Assembly: GCA_949710005.1 (NCBI GenBank)
Contig: OX453272.1
Span: forward strand, 17,516,262-17,580,261
Reading direction: 5' to 3'
Source of the DNA: Ricordea florida
Lineage: Eukaryota > Cnidaria > Anthozoa > Corallimorpharia > Ricordeidae
Length of the DNA: 64,000 bases
A program made the position numbers and the translations under genes. Of this stretch, positions 1 to 12,402 are shown piece after piece (position 1 is the first letter of the stretch; each line of letters opens with the position of its first letter). The notes under the pieces are model-generated. The model saw only the letters and a list, made by a program, of their open reading frames with translations. It was not told the origin of the DNA and ran no database searches.

Positions 1-45
1 CGATTTAATTTCAATGTAATTTTTAAGGCTTAGACTTTTTGCCAC

Positions 46-57
46 TACGCATGCGCG
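46..57 (+). promoter_or_regulatory. NRF1-like palindromic site, one per satellite unit (first copy)
   Basis: 'tacgcatgcgcg' matches 11 of 12 positions of the known NRF1 consensus YGCGCAYGCGCR and contains the perfect palindrome 'cgcatgcg'. It is the most GC-rich spot of an otherwise AT-rich unit. It recurs about 46 bp into nearly every unit. A few units have lesions: 'cgcttgcgcg' in 3568, 17758, 33227 and 37984; 'gcatgtgcg' in 13593 and 17163; 'cacatgcgcg' in 34417 and 39174; 'gcatgcgcct' in 7643, 10618 and 14188. Whether any factor binds is not shown. Confidence 0.35.
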
Positions 58-457
58 TTTAAGACACGAACCTACCCCCTTGGAATAAAGGTCGTTTTAT
101 CCTATTATGCAAAATATTTGATATTCTGACACTTTGCCGATTTATGCTATACCGCAAAAGGCAATATTTAAGAATAAAATTAGATTGATTGTGATTCGTG
201 ATTATATTACAGTTTAGCTGTGGATATATTTACTTAAGTCAGCTGATTGTAAAGAAGACTGCTCACACAGTACTAAACTTTATCAAACGAGTGCTTATTA
301 CACAGATTGCCGATCAATATGCCGCTTTCACCGTGTTGTAGCATTTAATATGTACTTTGTAACGCACTTTATCTCGTGTTTATACTCATTCTAGACGCTG
401 AGATACGATACATGCAGCTGGCTGTCAAGAAACTCAGCCTCACAGATTTTGGTCAAA

Positions 458-508
458 ATGCATTATAAGAGATTGTCTGGGCAGGACGACCGTCTTCTAG
501 GTAAGTAA
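458..508 (+). other. Conserved micro-ORF running into a splice-donor-like motif (first copy)
   Basis: In most satellite units an ATG in favourable context ('ggtcaaaatgc') opens a 16-codon frame read MHYKRLYGQDDRLLGK in the commonest version (this first copy has S for Y at codon 7). The frame closes inside a near-perfect 5' splice-site motif, 'ctag/gtaagtaag', with GT at 501. A pyrimidine-rich 'tctctttag' follows 39 nt after the GT. Unit variants change codons (CTTCTA to GTTGTA, CAG to AAG or GAG) but rarely the frame; the 1786 unit has a 2 bp loss. This resembles a relic first exon and donor captured in the satellite. It is too short to call a gene. Confidence 0.3.
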
Positions 509-3500
509 GTTATGTAGGCATTTTTAATGTTCTCTTTAGTTGTAGTAGCACATTTTACTATAAGTTTTAAGTTTTAATTAAAATTTTGATTAGAACGATT
601 TAATTTCAATGTAATTCTTAACGCTTAGACCTTTTGCCACTACGCATGCGCGTTTGAGACACGAACCTACCTCCTTGGAATACAGGTGATTTTATCCTAT
701 TTTGCAGAATCTTTGCAATTCTGACACTTTGCCGATTTATGCTATACCGCAAAAGGCAATATTTAAGAATAAAATTAGATTGATTGTGATTCGTGATTAT
801 ATTACAGTTTAGCTGTGGATATATTTACTTAAGTCAGCTGATTGTAAAGAAGACTGCTCACACAGTACTAAACTTTATCAAACGAGTGCTTATTACACAG
901 ATTCCCGATCAATATGCCGCTTTCACCGTGTTGTAGCATTTAATATGTACTTTGTAACGCACTTTATCTCGTGTTTATACTCATTCTAGACGCTGAGATA
1001 CGATACATGCAGCTGGCTGTCAAGAAACTCAGCCTTACAGATTTTGGTCAAAATGCATTATAAGAGATTGTATGGGCAGGACGACCGTCTTCTAGGTAAA
1101 GAAGTTATGTAAGCATTTTTAATGTTCTCTTTAAAAGTAATAGCACATTTTACCATAAGTTTTAAGTTTCGAATAAGATTTTGATTAGAACGATTTAATT
1201 TCAATGTAATTCTTAAGGCTTAGACTTTTTGCCACTACGCATGCGCGTTTGAGACACGAACCTACCTCCTTGGAATACAGGTGATTTTATGCTTTTTTCC
1301 AGAATCTTTGCAATTCTGACACTTTGCCGACTTACGCTATACCTCAAAAGGCAATATTTAAGAATAAAATTAGATTGATTGTGATTCGTGATTATATTGT
1401 AGTTTAGCTGTAAATATATTTACTGAAACCAGCTAATTGTAAACAAGACTGCTCACACAGTACTAAACTTTATCAAACGATTGCCTATTACACAGATTGC
1501 CGATCAATATGCCGCTTTCACCGTGTTGTAGCATTTAATATGTACTTTGTAATGCACTTTATCTCGTGTTTATACTAATTCTAGACGCTGAGACCCGATA
1601 CATGCAGAACGCTGTCAAGAAACTCAGCCTTACAGATTTTGGTCAAAATGCATTATAAGAGATTGTATGGGCAGGACGACCGTCTTCTAGGTAAGTAATT
1701 TATGTAAGCATTTTTAATGTTCTCTTTAGTTGTAATAGCACATTTTACCATAAGTTTTAAGTTTCGAATAAAATTTTGATTAGAACGATTTAATTTCAAT
1801 GTAATTTTTAAGGCTTAGACTTTTTGCCACTACGCATGCGCGTTTAAGACACGAACCTACCCCCTTGGACTAAAGGTCGTTTTATCCTATTTTGCAAAAT
1901 ATTTTCAATTCTGACACTTTGCCGACTTATGCTATACCGGAAAAGGCAATATTTAAGAATAAAATTAAATTGATAGTGCTTCGTGATTATATTGTAGTTT
2001 AGCTGTGGATATATTTACTTAAGTCAGCTGATTGTAAAGAAGACTGCTCACACAGTACTAAACTTTATAAAACGAGTGCTTATTACACAGATTGCCGATC
2101 AATATGCCGCTTTCACCGTGTTGTAGCATTTAATATATACTTTGTAACGCACTTTATCTCGTGTTTATACTCATTCTAGACGCTGAGATACAAAACATGC
2201 AGCTGGCTGTCAAGAAACTCAGCCTCACAGATTTTGGTCAAAATGCATTATGAGATTGTATGGGCTGGACGACCGTCTTCTAGGTAAGTAAGTTATGTAA
2301 GCATTTTTAATGTTCTCTTTACTTGTAATAGCACATTTTACCATAAGTTTTAAGTTTCGAATAAAATTTTGATTAGAACGATTTAATTTCAATTTAAATT
2401 TTAAGGCCTAGTCCTTTTGCCACTACGCATGCGCGTTTGAGACACGAACCTACCTCCTTGGAATACAGGTGACTTTATCCTATTTTCCAGAATCTTTGCA
2501 ATTCTGACACTTTGCCGACTTATACTATACCGCAAAAGGAAATATTTAAGAATAAAATTAGATTGATTGTGATTCGTGATTATATTGTAGTTTAGCTGTA
2601 AATATATTTACTTAAGTCAGCTAATTGTAAAGAAGACTGCTCACACAGTACTAAATTTTATCAAACGAGTGCTTATTACACAGATTGCCGATCAATATGC
2701 CGCTTTCACCGTGTTGTAGCATTTAATATGTACTTTGTAACGCACTTTATCTCGTGTTTATACTCATTCTAGACGCTGAGATACGATACATGCAGCTGGC
2801 TGTCAAGAAACTAAGCCTCACAGATTTTGGTCAAAATGCATTATAAGAGATTGTATGGGCAGGACGACCGTCTTCTAGGTAAGTAAGTTATGTAAGCATT
2901 TTTAATCTTCTCTTTAGTTGTAATAGCACATTTTACCATAAGTTTTAAGTTTCGAATAAAATTTTGATTAAAACGATTTAATTTCAATGTAATTTTTAAG
3001 GCCTATACTTTTTGCCACTACGCATGCGCGTTTAAGACACGAAGCTACCCACTTGGAGTAAAGGTCGTTTTATCCTATTTTGAAAAGAATTGCAATTCTG
3101 ACACTTTGCCGACTTATGGTATACCGCAAAAGGCATTATTTAAGAATAAAATTAAGTTGATAGTGATTCGTGATTATATTGTAGTTTAGCTGTGGATATA
3201 TTTACTGAAGTCAGCTGATTGTAAAGAAGACTGCTCACACAGTACTAAACTGTATCAAACGAGTGCTTATTACACAGATTGCCGATCAATATGCCGCTTT
3301 CACCGTGTTGTAGCATTTAATATATACTTTGTAACGCACTTTATCTCGTGTTTATACTCATTCTAGACGCTGAGATACGATACATGCAGCTGGCTCTTAA
3401 GAAACTCAGCCTCACAGATTTTGGTCAAAATGCATTATAAGAGATTGTATGGGGAGGACGACCGTCTTCTAGGTAAGTAAGTTATGTAGGCATTTTTAAT

Positions 3501-4162
3501 GTTCTCTTTAGTTGTAGTAGCACATTTTACTATAAGTTTTAAGTTTTAATTAAAATTTTGATTAGAACGATTTAATTTCAATGTAATTTTTAAGGCTTAG
3601 ACATTTTGCCACTACGCTTGCGCGTTTGAGACACGAACCTACCTCCTTGGAATACAGGTGATTTTATCCTATTTTGCAGAATCTTTGCAATTCTGACACT
3701 TTGCCGAGTTATGCTATACCGCAAAAGGCAATATTTAAGAATAAAATTAGATTGATTGTGATTCGTGATTATATTGTAGTTTAGCTGTGGATATATTTAC
3801 TGAAGTCAGCTAATTGTAAAGAAGACTGCTCACACAGTACTAAACTTTATCAAACGAGTGCTTATTACACAGATTCCCGATCAATATGTCGCTATCACCG
3901 TGTTGTAGCATTTAATATGTACTTTGTAACGCACTTTATCTCGTGTTTATACTCATTCTAGACGCTGAGATACGATACATGCAGCTGGCTGTCAAGAAAC
4001 TCAGCCTTACAGATTTTGGTCAAAATGCATTATAAGAAATTGTATGGGCAGGACGACCGTCTTCTAGGTAAAGAAGTTATGTAAGCATTTTTAACGTTCT
4101 CTTTAGTTGTAATAGCACATTTTACCATAAGTTTTAAGTTTCGAATAAGATTTTGATTAGAA

Positions 4163-4667
4163 CGATTTAATTTCAATGTAATTTTTAAGGCTTAGACTTT
4201 TTGCCACTACGCATGCGCGTTTAAGACACGAACCTACCCCCTTGGAACAAAGGTCGCTTTATCCTATTTTGCAAAAAAATTGAATTTCTGACACTTTGCC
4301 GACTTATGCTATACCGCAAAAGGCAATATTTAAGAATAAAATTAAGTTGATAGTGATTCGTGATTATATTGTAGTTTAGCTGTGGATATATTTACTGAAG
4401 TCAGCTGATGTAGCATTTAATATATACTTTGTAACGCACTTTATATCGTGTTTATACTCATTCTAGACGCTGAGATACGATACATGCAGCTGGCTGTCAA
4501 GAAACTCAGCCTTACAGATTTTGGTCAAAATGCATTATAAGAGATTTTATGGGCAGGACGACCGTCTTCTAGGTAAGTAAGTTATGTAAGCGTTTTTAAT
4601 GTTCTCTTTAAAAGTAATAGCACATTTTACCATAAGTTTTAAGTTTCGAATAAGATTTTGATTAGAA
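4163..4667 (+). repeat. Satellite unit with 90 bp internal deletion
   Basis: This unit is 505 bp instead of 595 bp. It runs normally to 'gtcagctgat' near 4409 and resumes at 'gtagcatttaat', so it lacks the block holding 'ctgctcacacagtactaaac' and 'gccgatcaatatgccgctttc' that all other complete units keep. Only a base or so of junction identity is visible, suggesting a short deletion rather than exchange between repeats. It is the only large length variant in the array. Confidence 0.9.
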
Positions 4668-7047
4668 CGATTTAATTTCAATGTATTTCTTAAGGCTTAG
4701 ACTTTTTTCCACTACGCATGCGCGTTTGAGACACGAACCTACCTCCTTGGAATACAGGTGATTTTATCCTATTTTGCAGAATCTTTGCAATTCTGACACT
4801 TTGCCGACTTATGCTATACCGCAAAAGGCAATATTTAAGAATAAAATTAGATTGATTGTGATTCGTGATTATATTGTAGTTTAGCTGTAAATATATTTAC
4901 TGTAACCAGCTAATTGTAAACAAGACTGCTCACACAGTACTAAACTTTATCAAACGAGTGCCTATTACACAGATTGCCGATCAATATGCCGCTTTCACCG
5001 TGTTGTAGCATTTAATATGTACTTTGTAACGCACTTTATCTCGTGTTTATACTCATTCTAGACGCTGAGATACGATACATGCAGCTGGCTGTCAAGAAAC
5101 TCAGCCTTACAGATTTTGGTCAAAATGCATTATAAGAGATTGTATGGGCAGGACGACCGTCTTCTAGGTAAGTAAGTTATGTAAGCATTTTTAATGTTCT
5201 CTTTAGTTGTAATAGCACATTTTACCATAAGTTTTAAGTTTCGAATAAAATTTTGATTAGAACGATTTAATTTCAATGTAATTTTTAAGGCTTAGACTTT
5301 TTGCCACTACGCATGCGCGTTTAAGACACGAACCTACCCCCTTGGAATAAAGGTCGTTTTATCCTATTATGCAAAATATTTGATATTCTGACACTTTGCC
5401 GACTTATGCTATAGCGGAAAAGGCAATATTTAAGAATAAAATTAAATTGATAGTTATTCGTGATTATATTGTAGTTTAGCTGTGGATATATTTACTTAAG
5501 TCAGCTGATTGTAAAGAAGACTGCTCACACAGTACTAAACTTTATCAAACGAGTGCTTATTACACAGATTGCCGATCAATATGCCGCTTTCACCGTGTTG
5601 TAGCATTTAATATGTACTTTGTAACGCACTTTATCTCGTGTTTATACTCATTCTGGACGCTGAGATACGATACATGCAGCTGGCTGTCAAGAAACTCAGC
5701 CTCACAGATTTTGGTCAAAATGCATTATAAGAGATTGTCTGGGCAGGACGACCGTCTTCTAGGTAAGTAAGTTATGTAGGCATTTTTAATGTTCTCTTTA
5801 GTTGTAGTAGCACATTTTACTATAAGTTTTAAGTTTTAATTAAAATTTTGATTAGAACGATTTAATTTCAATGTAATTCTTAACGCTTAGACCTTTTGCC
5901 ACTACGCATGCGCGTTTGAGACACGAACCTACCTCCTTGGAATACAGGTGATTTTATCCTATTTTGCAGAATCTTTGCAATTCTGACACTTTGCCGATTT
6001 ATGCTATACCGCAAAAGGCAATATTTAAGAATAAAATTAGATTGATTGTGATTCGTGATTATATTACAGTTTAGCTGTGGATATATTTACTTAAGTCAGC
6101 TGATTGTAAAGAAGACTGCTCACACAGTACTAAACTTTATCAAACGAGTGCTTATTACACAGATTCCCGATCAATATGCCGCTTTCACCGTGTTGTAGCA
6201 TTTAATATGTACTTTGTAACGCACTTTATCTCGTGTTTATACTCATTCTAGACGCTGAGATACGATACATGCAGCTGGCTGTCAAGAAACTCAGCCTTAC
6301 AGATTTTGGTCAAAATGCATTATAAGAGATTGTATGGGCAGGACGACCGTCTTCTAGGTAAAGAAGTTATGTAAGCATTTTTAATGTTCTCTTTAAAAGT
6401 AATAGCACATTTTACCATAAGTTTTAAGTTTCGAATAAGATTTTGATTAGAACGATTTAATTTCAATGTAATTCTTAAGGCTTAGACTTTTTGCCACTAC
6501 GCATGCGCGTTTGAGACACGAACCTACCTCCTTGGAATACAGGTGATTTTATGCTTTTTTCCAGAATCTTTGCAATTCTGACACTTTGCCGACTTACGCT
6601 ATACCTCAAAAGGCAATATTTAAGAATAAAATTAGATTGATTGTGATTCGTGATTATATTGTAGTTTAGCTGTAAATATATTTACTGAAACCAGCTAATT
6701 GTAAACAAGACTGCTCACACAGTACTAAACTTTATCAAACGATTGCCTATTACACAGATTGCCGATCAATATGCCGCTTTCACCGTGTTGTAGCATTTAA
6801 TATGTACTTTGTAATGCACTTTATCTCGTGTTTATACTAATTCTAGACGCTGAGACACGATACATGCAGAACGCTGTCAAGAAACTCAGCCTTACAGATT
6901 TTGGTCAAAATGCATTATAAGAGATTGTATGGGCAGGACGACCGTCTTCTAGGTAAGTAAGTTATGTAAGCATTTTTAATGTTCTCTTTAGTTGTAATAG
7001 CACATTTTACCATAAGTTTTAAGTTTCGAATAAAATTTTGATTAGAA

Positions 7048-10000
7048 CGATTTAATTTCAATGTAATTTTTAAGGCTTAGACTTTTTGCCACTACGCATG
7101 CGCGTTTAAGACACGAACCTACCCCCTTGGAATAAAGGTCGTTTTATCCTATTATGCAAAATATTTGATATTCTGACACTTTGCCGACTTATGCTATACC
7201 GGAAAAGGCAATATTTAAGAATAAAATTAAATTGATACTTATTCGTGATTATATTGTAGTTTAGCTGTGGATATATTTACTTAAATCAGCTGATTGTAAA
7301 GAAGACTGCTCACACAGTACTAAACTTTATCAAACGAGTGCTTATTACACAGATTGCCGATCAATATGCCGCTTTCACCGTGTTGTAGCATTTAATATAT
7401 ACTTTGTAACACAGTTTATATCGTGTTTATACTCATTCTAGACGCTGAGATACGATACATGCAGCTGGCTGTCTAGAAACTCAGCCTCACAGATTTTGGT
7501 CAAAATGCATTATAAGAGATTGTATGGGAAGGACGACCGTGTTGTAGGTAAGTAAGTTATGTAAGCATTTTTAATCTTCTCTTTAGTTGTAATAGCACAT
7601 TTTACCATAAGTTTTAAGTTTCGAATAAAATTTTGATTAGAACGATTTAATTTCAATGTAATTCTTAAGGCTTAGACTTTTTGCCACTACGCATGCGCCT
7701 TTGAGACACGAACCTACCTCCTTGGAATACAGGTGATTTTATGCTTTTTTCCAGAATCTTTGCAATTCTGACACTTTGCCGACTTACGCTATACCTCAAA
7801 AGGCAATATTTAAGAATAAAATTAGATTGATTGTGATTCGTGATTATATTGTAGTTTAGCTGTAAATATATTTACTGAAACCAGCTAATTGTAAACAAGA
7901 CTGCTCACACAGTACTAAACTTTATCAAACGATTGCCTATTACACAGATTGCCGATCAATATGCCGCTTTCACCGTGTTGTAGCATTTAATATGTACTTT
8001 GTAACGCACTTTATCTCGTGTTTATACTAATTCTAGACGCTGAGACACGATACATGCAGCTGGCTGTCAAGAAACTCAGCCTTACAGATTTTGGTCAAAA
8101 TGCATTATAAGAGATTGTATGGGCAGGACGACCGTCTTCTAGGTAAGTAAGTTATGTAAGCATTTTTAATGTTCTCTTTAGTTGTAATAGCACATTTTAC
8201 CATAAGTTTTAAGTTTCGAATAAAATTTTGATTAGAACGATTTAATTTCAATGTAATTTTTAAGGCTTAGACTTTTTGCCACTACGCATGCGCGTTTAAG
8301 ACACGAACCTGCCCCCTTGGAATAAAGGTCGTTTTATCCTATTATGCAAAATATTTGATATTCTGACACTTTGCCGACTTATGCTATACCGGAAAAGGCA
8401 ATATTTAAGAATAAAATTAAATTGATAGTTATTCGTGATTATATTGTAGTTTAGCTGTGGATATATTTACTTAAGTCAGCTGATTGTAAAGAAGACTGCT
8501 CACACAGTACTAAACTTTATCAAAGGAGTGCTTATTACACAGATTGCCGATCAATATGCCGCTTTCACCGTGTTGTAGCATTTAATATGTACTTTGTAAC
8601 GCACTTTATCTCGTGTTTATACTCATTCTAGACGCTGAGATACGATACATGCAGCTGGCTGTCAAGAAACTCAGCCTCACAGATTTTGGTCAAAATGCAT
8701 TATAAGAGATTGTATGGGCAGGACGACCGTCTTTTAGGTAAGTAAGTTATGTAGGCATTTTTAATGTTCTGTTTAGTTGTAGTAGCACATTTTACTATAA
8801 GTTTTAAGTTTTAATTAAAATTTTGATTAGAACGATTTAATTTCAATGTAATTCTTAACGCTTAGACCTTTTGCCACTACGCATGCGCGTTTGAGACACG
8901 AACCTACCTCCTTGGAATACAGGTGATTTTATCCTATTTTGCAGAATCTTTGCAATTCTGACACTTTGCCGATTTATGCTATACCGCAAAACGCAATACT
9001 TAAGAATAAAATTAGATTGATTGTGATTCGTGATTATATTGTAGTTTAGCTGTGGATATATTTACTTAAGTCAGCTGATTGTAAAGAAGACTGCTCACAC
9101 AGTACTAAACTTTATCAAACGAGTGCTTATTACACAGATTCCCGATCAATATGCCGCTTTCACCGTGTTGTAGCATTTAATATGTACTTTGTAACGCACT
9201 TTATCTCGTGTTTATACTCATTCTAGACGCTGAGATACGATACATGCAGCTGGCTGTCAAGAAACTCAGCCTTACAGATTTTGGTCAAAATGCATTATAA
9301 GAGATTGTATGGGCAGGACGACCGTCTTCTAGGTAAAGAAGTTATGTAAGCATTTTTAATGTTCTCTTTAAAAGTAATAGCACATTTTACCATAAGTTTT
9401 AAGTTTCGAATAAGATTTTGATTAGAACGATTTAATTTCAATGTAATTCTTAAGGCTTAGACTTTTTGCCACTACGCATGCGCGTTTGAGACACGAACCT
9501 ACCTCCTTGGAATACAGGTGATTTTATGCTTTTTTCCAGAATCTTTGCAATTCTGACACTTTGCCGACTTACGCTATACCTCAAAAGGCAATATTTAAGA
9601 ATAAAATTAGATTGATTGTGATTCGTGATTATATTGTAGTTTAGCTGTAAATATATTTACTGAAACCAGCTAATTGTAAACAAGACTGCTCACACAGTAC
9701 TAAACTTTATCAAACGATTGCCTATTACACAGATTGCCGATCAATATGCCGCTTTCACCGTGTTGTAGCATTTAATATGTACTTTGTAATGCACTTTATC
9801 TCGTGTTTATACTAATTCTAGACGCTGAGACACGATACATGCAGAACGCTGTCAAGAAACTCAGCCTTACAGATTTTGGTCAAAATGCATTATAAGAGAT
9901 TGTATGGGCAGGACGACCGTCTTCTAGGTAAGTAAGTTATGTAAGCATTTTTAATGTTCTCTTTAGTTGTAATAGCACATTTTACCATAAGTTTTAAGTT

Positions 10001-12402
10001 TCGAATAAAATTTTGATTAGAACGATTTAATTTCAATGTAATTTTTAAGGCTTAGACTTTTTGCCACTACGCATGCGCGTTTAAGACACGAACCTACCCC
10101 CTTGGAATAAAGGTCGTTTTATCCTATTATGCAAAATATTTGATATTCTGACACTTTGCCGACTTATGCTATACCGGAAAAGGCAATATTTAAGAATAAA
10201 ATTAAATTGATAGTTATTCGTGATTATATTGTAGTTTAGCTGTGGATATATTTACTTAAATCAGCTGATTGTAAAGAAGACTGCTCACACAGTACTAAAC
10301 TTTATCAAACGAGTGCTTATTACACAGATTGCCGATCAATATGCCGCTTTCACCGTGTTGTAGCATTTAATATATACTTTGTAACACAGTTTATATCGTG
10401 TTTATACTAATTCTAGACGCTGAGATACGATACATGCAGCTGGCTGTCTAGAAACTCAGCCTCACAGATTTTGGTCAAAATGCATTATAAGAGATTGTAT
10501 GGGAAGGACGACCGTGTTGTAGGTAAGTAAGTTATGTAAGCATTTTTAATCTTCTCTTTAGTTGTAATAGCACATTTTACCATAAGTTTTAAGTTTCGAA
10601 TAAAATTTTGATTAGAACGATTTAATTTCAATGTAATTCTTAAGGCTTAGACTTTTTGCCACTACGCATGCGCCTTTGAGACACGAACCTACCTCCTTGG
10701 AATACAGGTGATTTTATGCTTTTTTCCAGAATCTTTGCAATTCTGACACTTTGCCGACTTACGCTATACCTCAAAAGGCAATATTTAAGAATAAAATTAG
10801 ATTGATTGTGATTCGTGATTATATTGTAGTTTAGCTGTAAATATATTTACTGAAACCAGCTAATTGTAAACAAGACTGCTCACACAGTACTAAACTTTAT
10901 CAAACGATTGCCTATTACACAGATTGCCGATCAATATGCCGCTTTCACCGTGTTGTAGCATTTAATATGTACTTTGTAACGCACTTTATCTCGTGTTTAT
11001 ACTAATTCTAGACGCTGAGACACGATACATGCAGCTGGCTGTCAAGAAACTCAGCCTTACAGATTTTGGTCAAAATGCATTATAAGAGATTGTATGGGCA
11101 GGACGACCGTCTTCTAGGTAAGTAAGTTATGTAAGCATTTTTAATGTTCTCTTTAGTTGTAATAGCACATTTTACCATAAGTTTTAAGTTTCGAATAAAA
11201 TTTTGATTAGAACGATTTAATTTCAATGTAATTTTTAAGGCTTAGACTTTTTGCCACTACGCATGCGCGTTTAAGACACGAACCTACCCCCTTGGAATAA
11301 AAATCGTTTTATCCTATTATGCAAAATATTTGATATTCTGACACTTTGCCGACTTATGCTATACCGGAAAAGGCAATATTTAAGAATAAAATTAAATTGA
11401 TAGTTATTCGTGATTATATTGTAGTTTAGCTGTGGATATATTTACTTAAGTCAGCTGATTGTAAAGAAGACTGCTCACACAGTACTAAACTTTATCAAAG
11501 GAGTGCTTATTACACAGATTGCCGATCAATATGCCGCTTTCACCGTGTTGTAGCATTTAATATGTACTTTGTAACGCACTTTATCTCGTGTTTATACTCA
11601 TTCTAGACGCTGAGATACGATACATGCAGCTGGCTGTCAAGAAACTCAGCCTCACAGATTTTGGTCAAAATGCATTATAAGAGATTGTATGGGCAGGACG
11701 ACCGTCTTCTAGGTAAGTAAGTTATGTAGGCATTTTTAATGTTCTGTTTAGTTGTAGTAGCACATTTTACTATAAGTTTTAAGTTTTAATTAAAATTTTG
11801 ATTAGAACGATTTAATTTCAATGTAATTCTTAACGCTTAGACCTTTTGCCACTACGCATGCGCGTTTGAGACACGAACCTACCTCCTTGGAATACAGGTG
11901 ATTTTATCCTATTTTGCAGAATCTTTGCAATTCTGACACTTTGCCGACTTATGCTATACCGCAAAAGGCAATACTTAAGAATGAAATTAGATTGATTGTG
12001 ATTCGTGATTATATTGTAGTTTAGCTGTGGATATATTTACTTAAGTCAGCTGATTGTAAAGAAGACTGCTCACACAGTACTAAACTTTTTCAAACGAGTG
12101 CTTATTACACAGATTCCCGATCAATATGCCGCTTTCACCGTGTTGTAGCATTTAATTTGTACTTTGTAACGCACTTTATCTCGTGTTTATACTAATTCTA
12201 GACGCTGAGATACGATACATGCAGCTGGCTGTCAAGAAACTTAGCCTTACAGATTTTGGTCAAAATGCATTATAAGAGATTGTATGGGCAGGACGACCGT
12301 CTTCTAGGTAAAGAAGTTATGTAAGCATTTTTAACGTTCTCTTTAGTTGTAATAGCACATTTTACCATAAGTTTTAAGTTTCGAATAAGATTTTGATTAG
12401 AA
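7048..12402 (+). repeat. Higher-order repeat block: five-unit period (2975 bp)
   Basis: Units at 7048, 7643, 8238 and 8833 reappear in order at 10023, 10618, 11213 and 11808, an offset of exactly 2975 bp (five units). Shared private variants include 'taaatcagctg' with 'aacacagtttatatcg' (first unit), 'gcgcctttgag' (second), 'caaaggagtgc' (third) and 'atacttaagaat' (fourth). The fifth units (9428 and 12403) are of different type, so the second copy switches to another block there. Confidence 0.82.

Larger units (their letters stand above)
1..7047 (+). repeat. Higher-order repeat block: three-unit segment recurring at 5262 bp
   Basis: The three units at 1, 596 and 1191 recur with the same private variants at 5263, 5858 and 6453. 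Examples are 'attacagttt' and 'ctttaaaagtaatag' in the second unit, and 'gcttttttccag', 'acgctatacctc' and 'gcagaacgctg' in the third. The offset is 5262 bp, about nine units with one shortened by 90 bp. The intervening units (1786-5262) are of mixed type. This fits unequal exchange of multi-unit blocks. Confidence 0.8.

Noticed and set aside
458-595. Spliced-leader RNA gene in each satellite unit: short exon, GTAAGTAAG donor, then AATTTTGA resembling an Sm site
   Set aside because: No stem pairing the donor with upstream sequence, no hairpin after the Sm-like site, and the Sm-like motif is about 80 nt after the donor. To my knowledge spliced-leader trans-splicing is reported in hydrozoans but not in corals.
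1-595. Tandem 5S rRNA, U1, U2, U4, U5 or U6 gene repeat
   Set aside because: None of the hallmark sequences of these RNAs was found on either strand of the unit. The only U1-related feature is a donor-like motif, which is U1's target rather than U1 itself.
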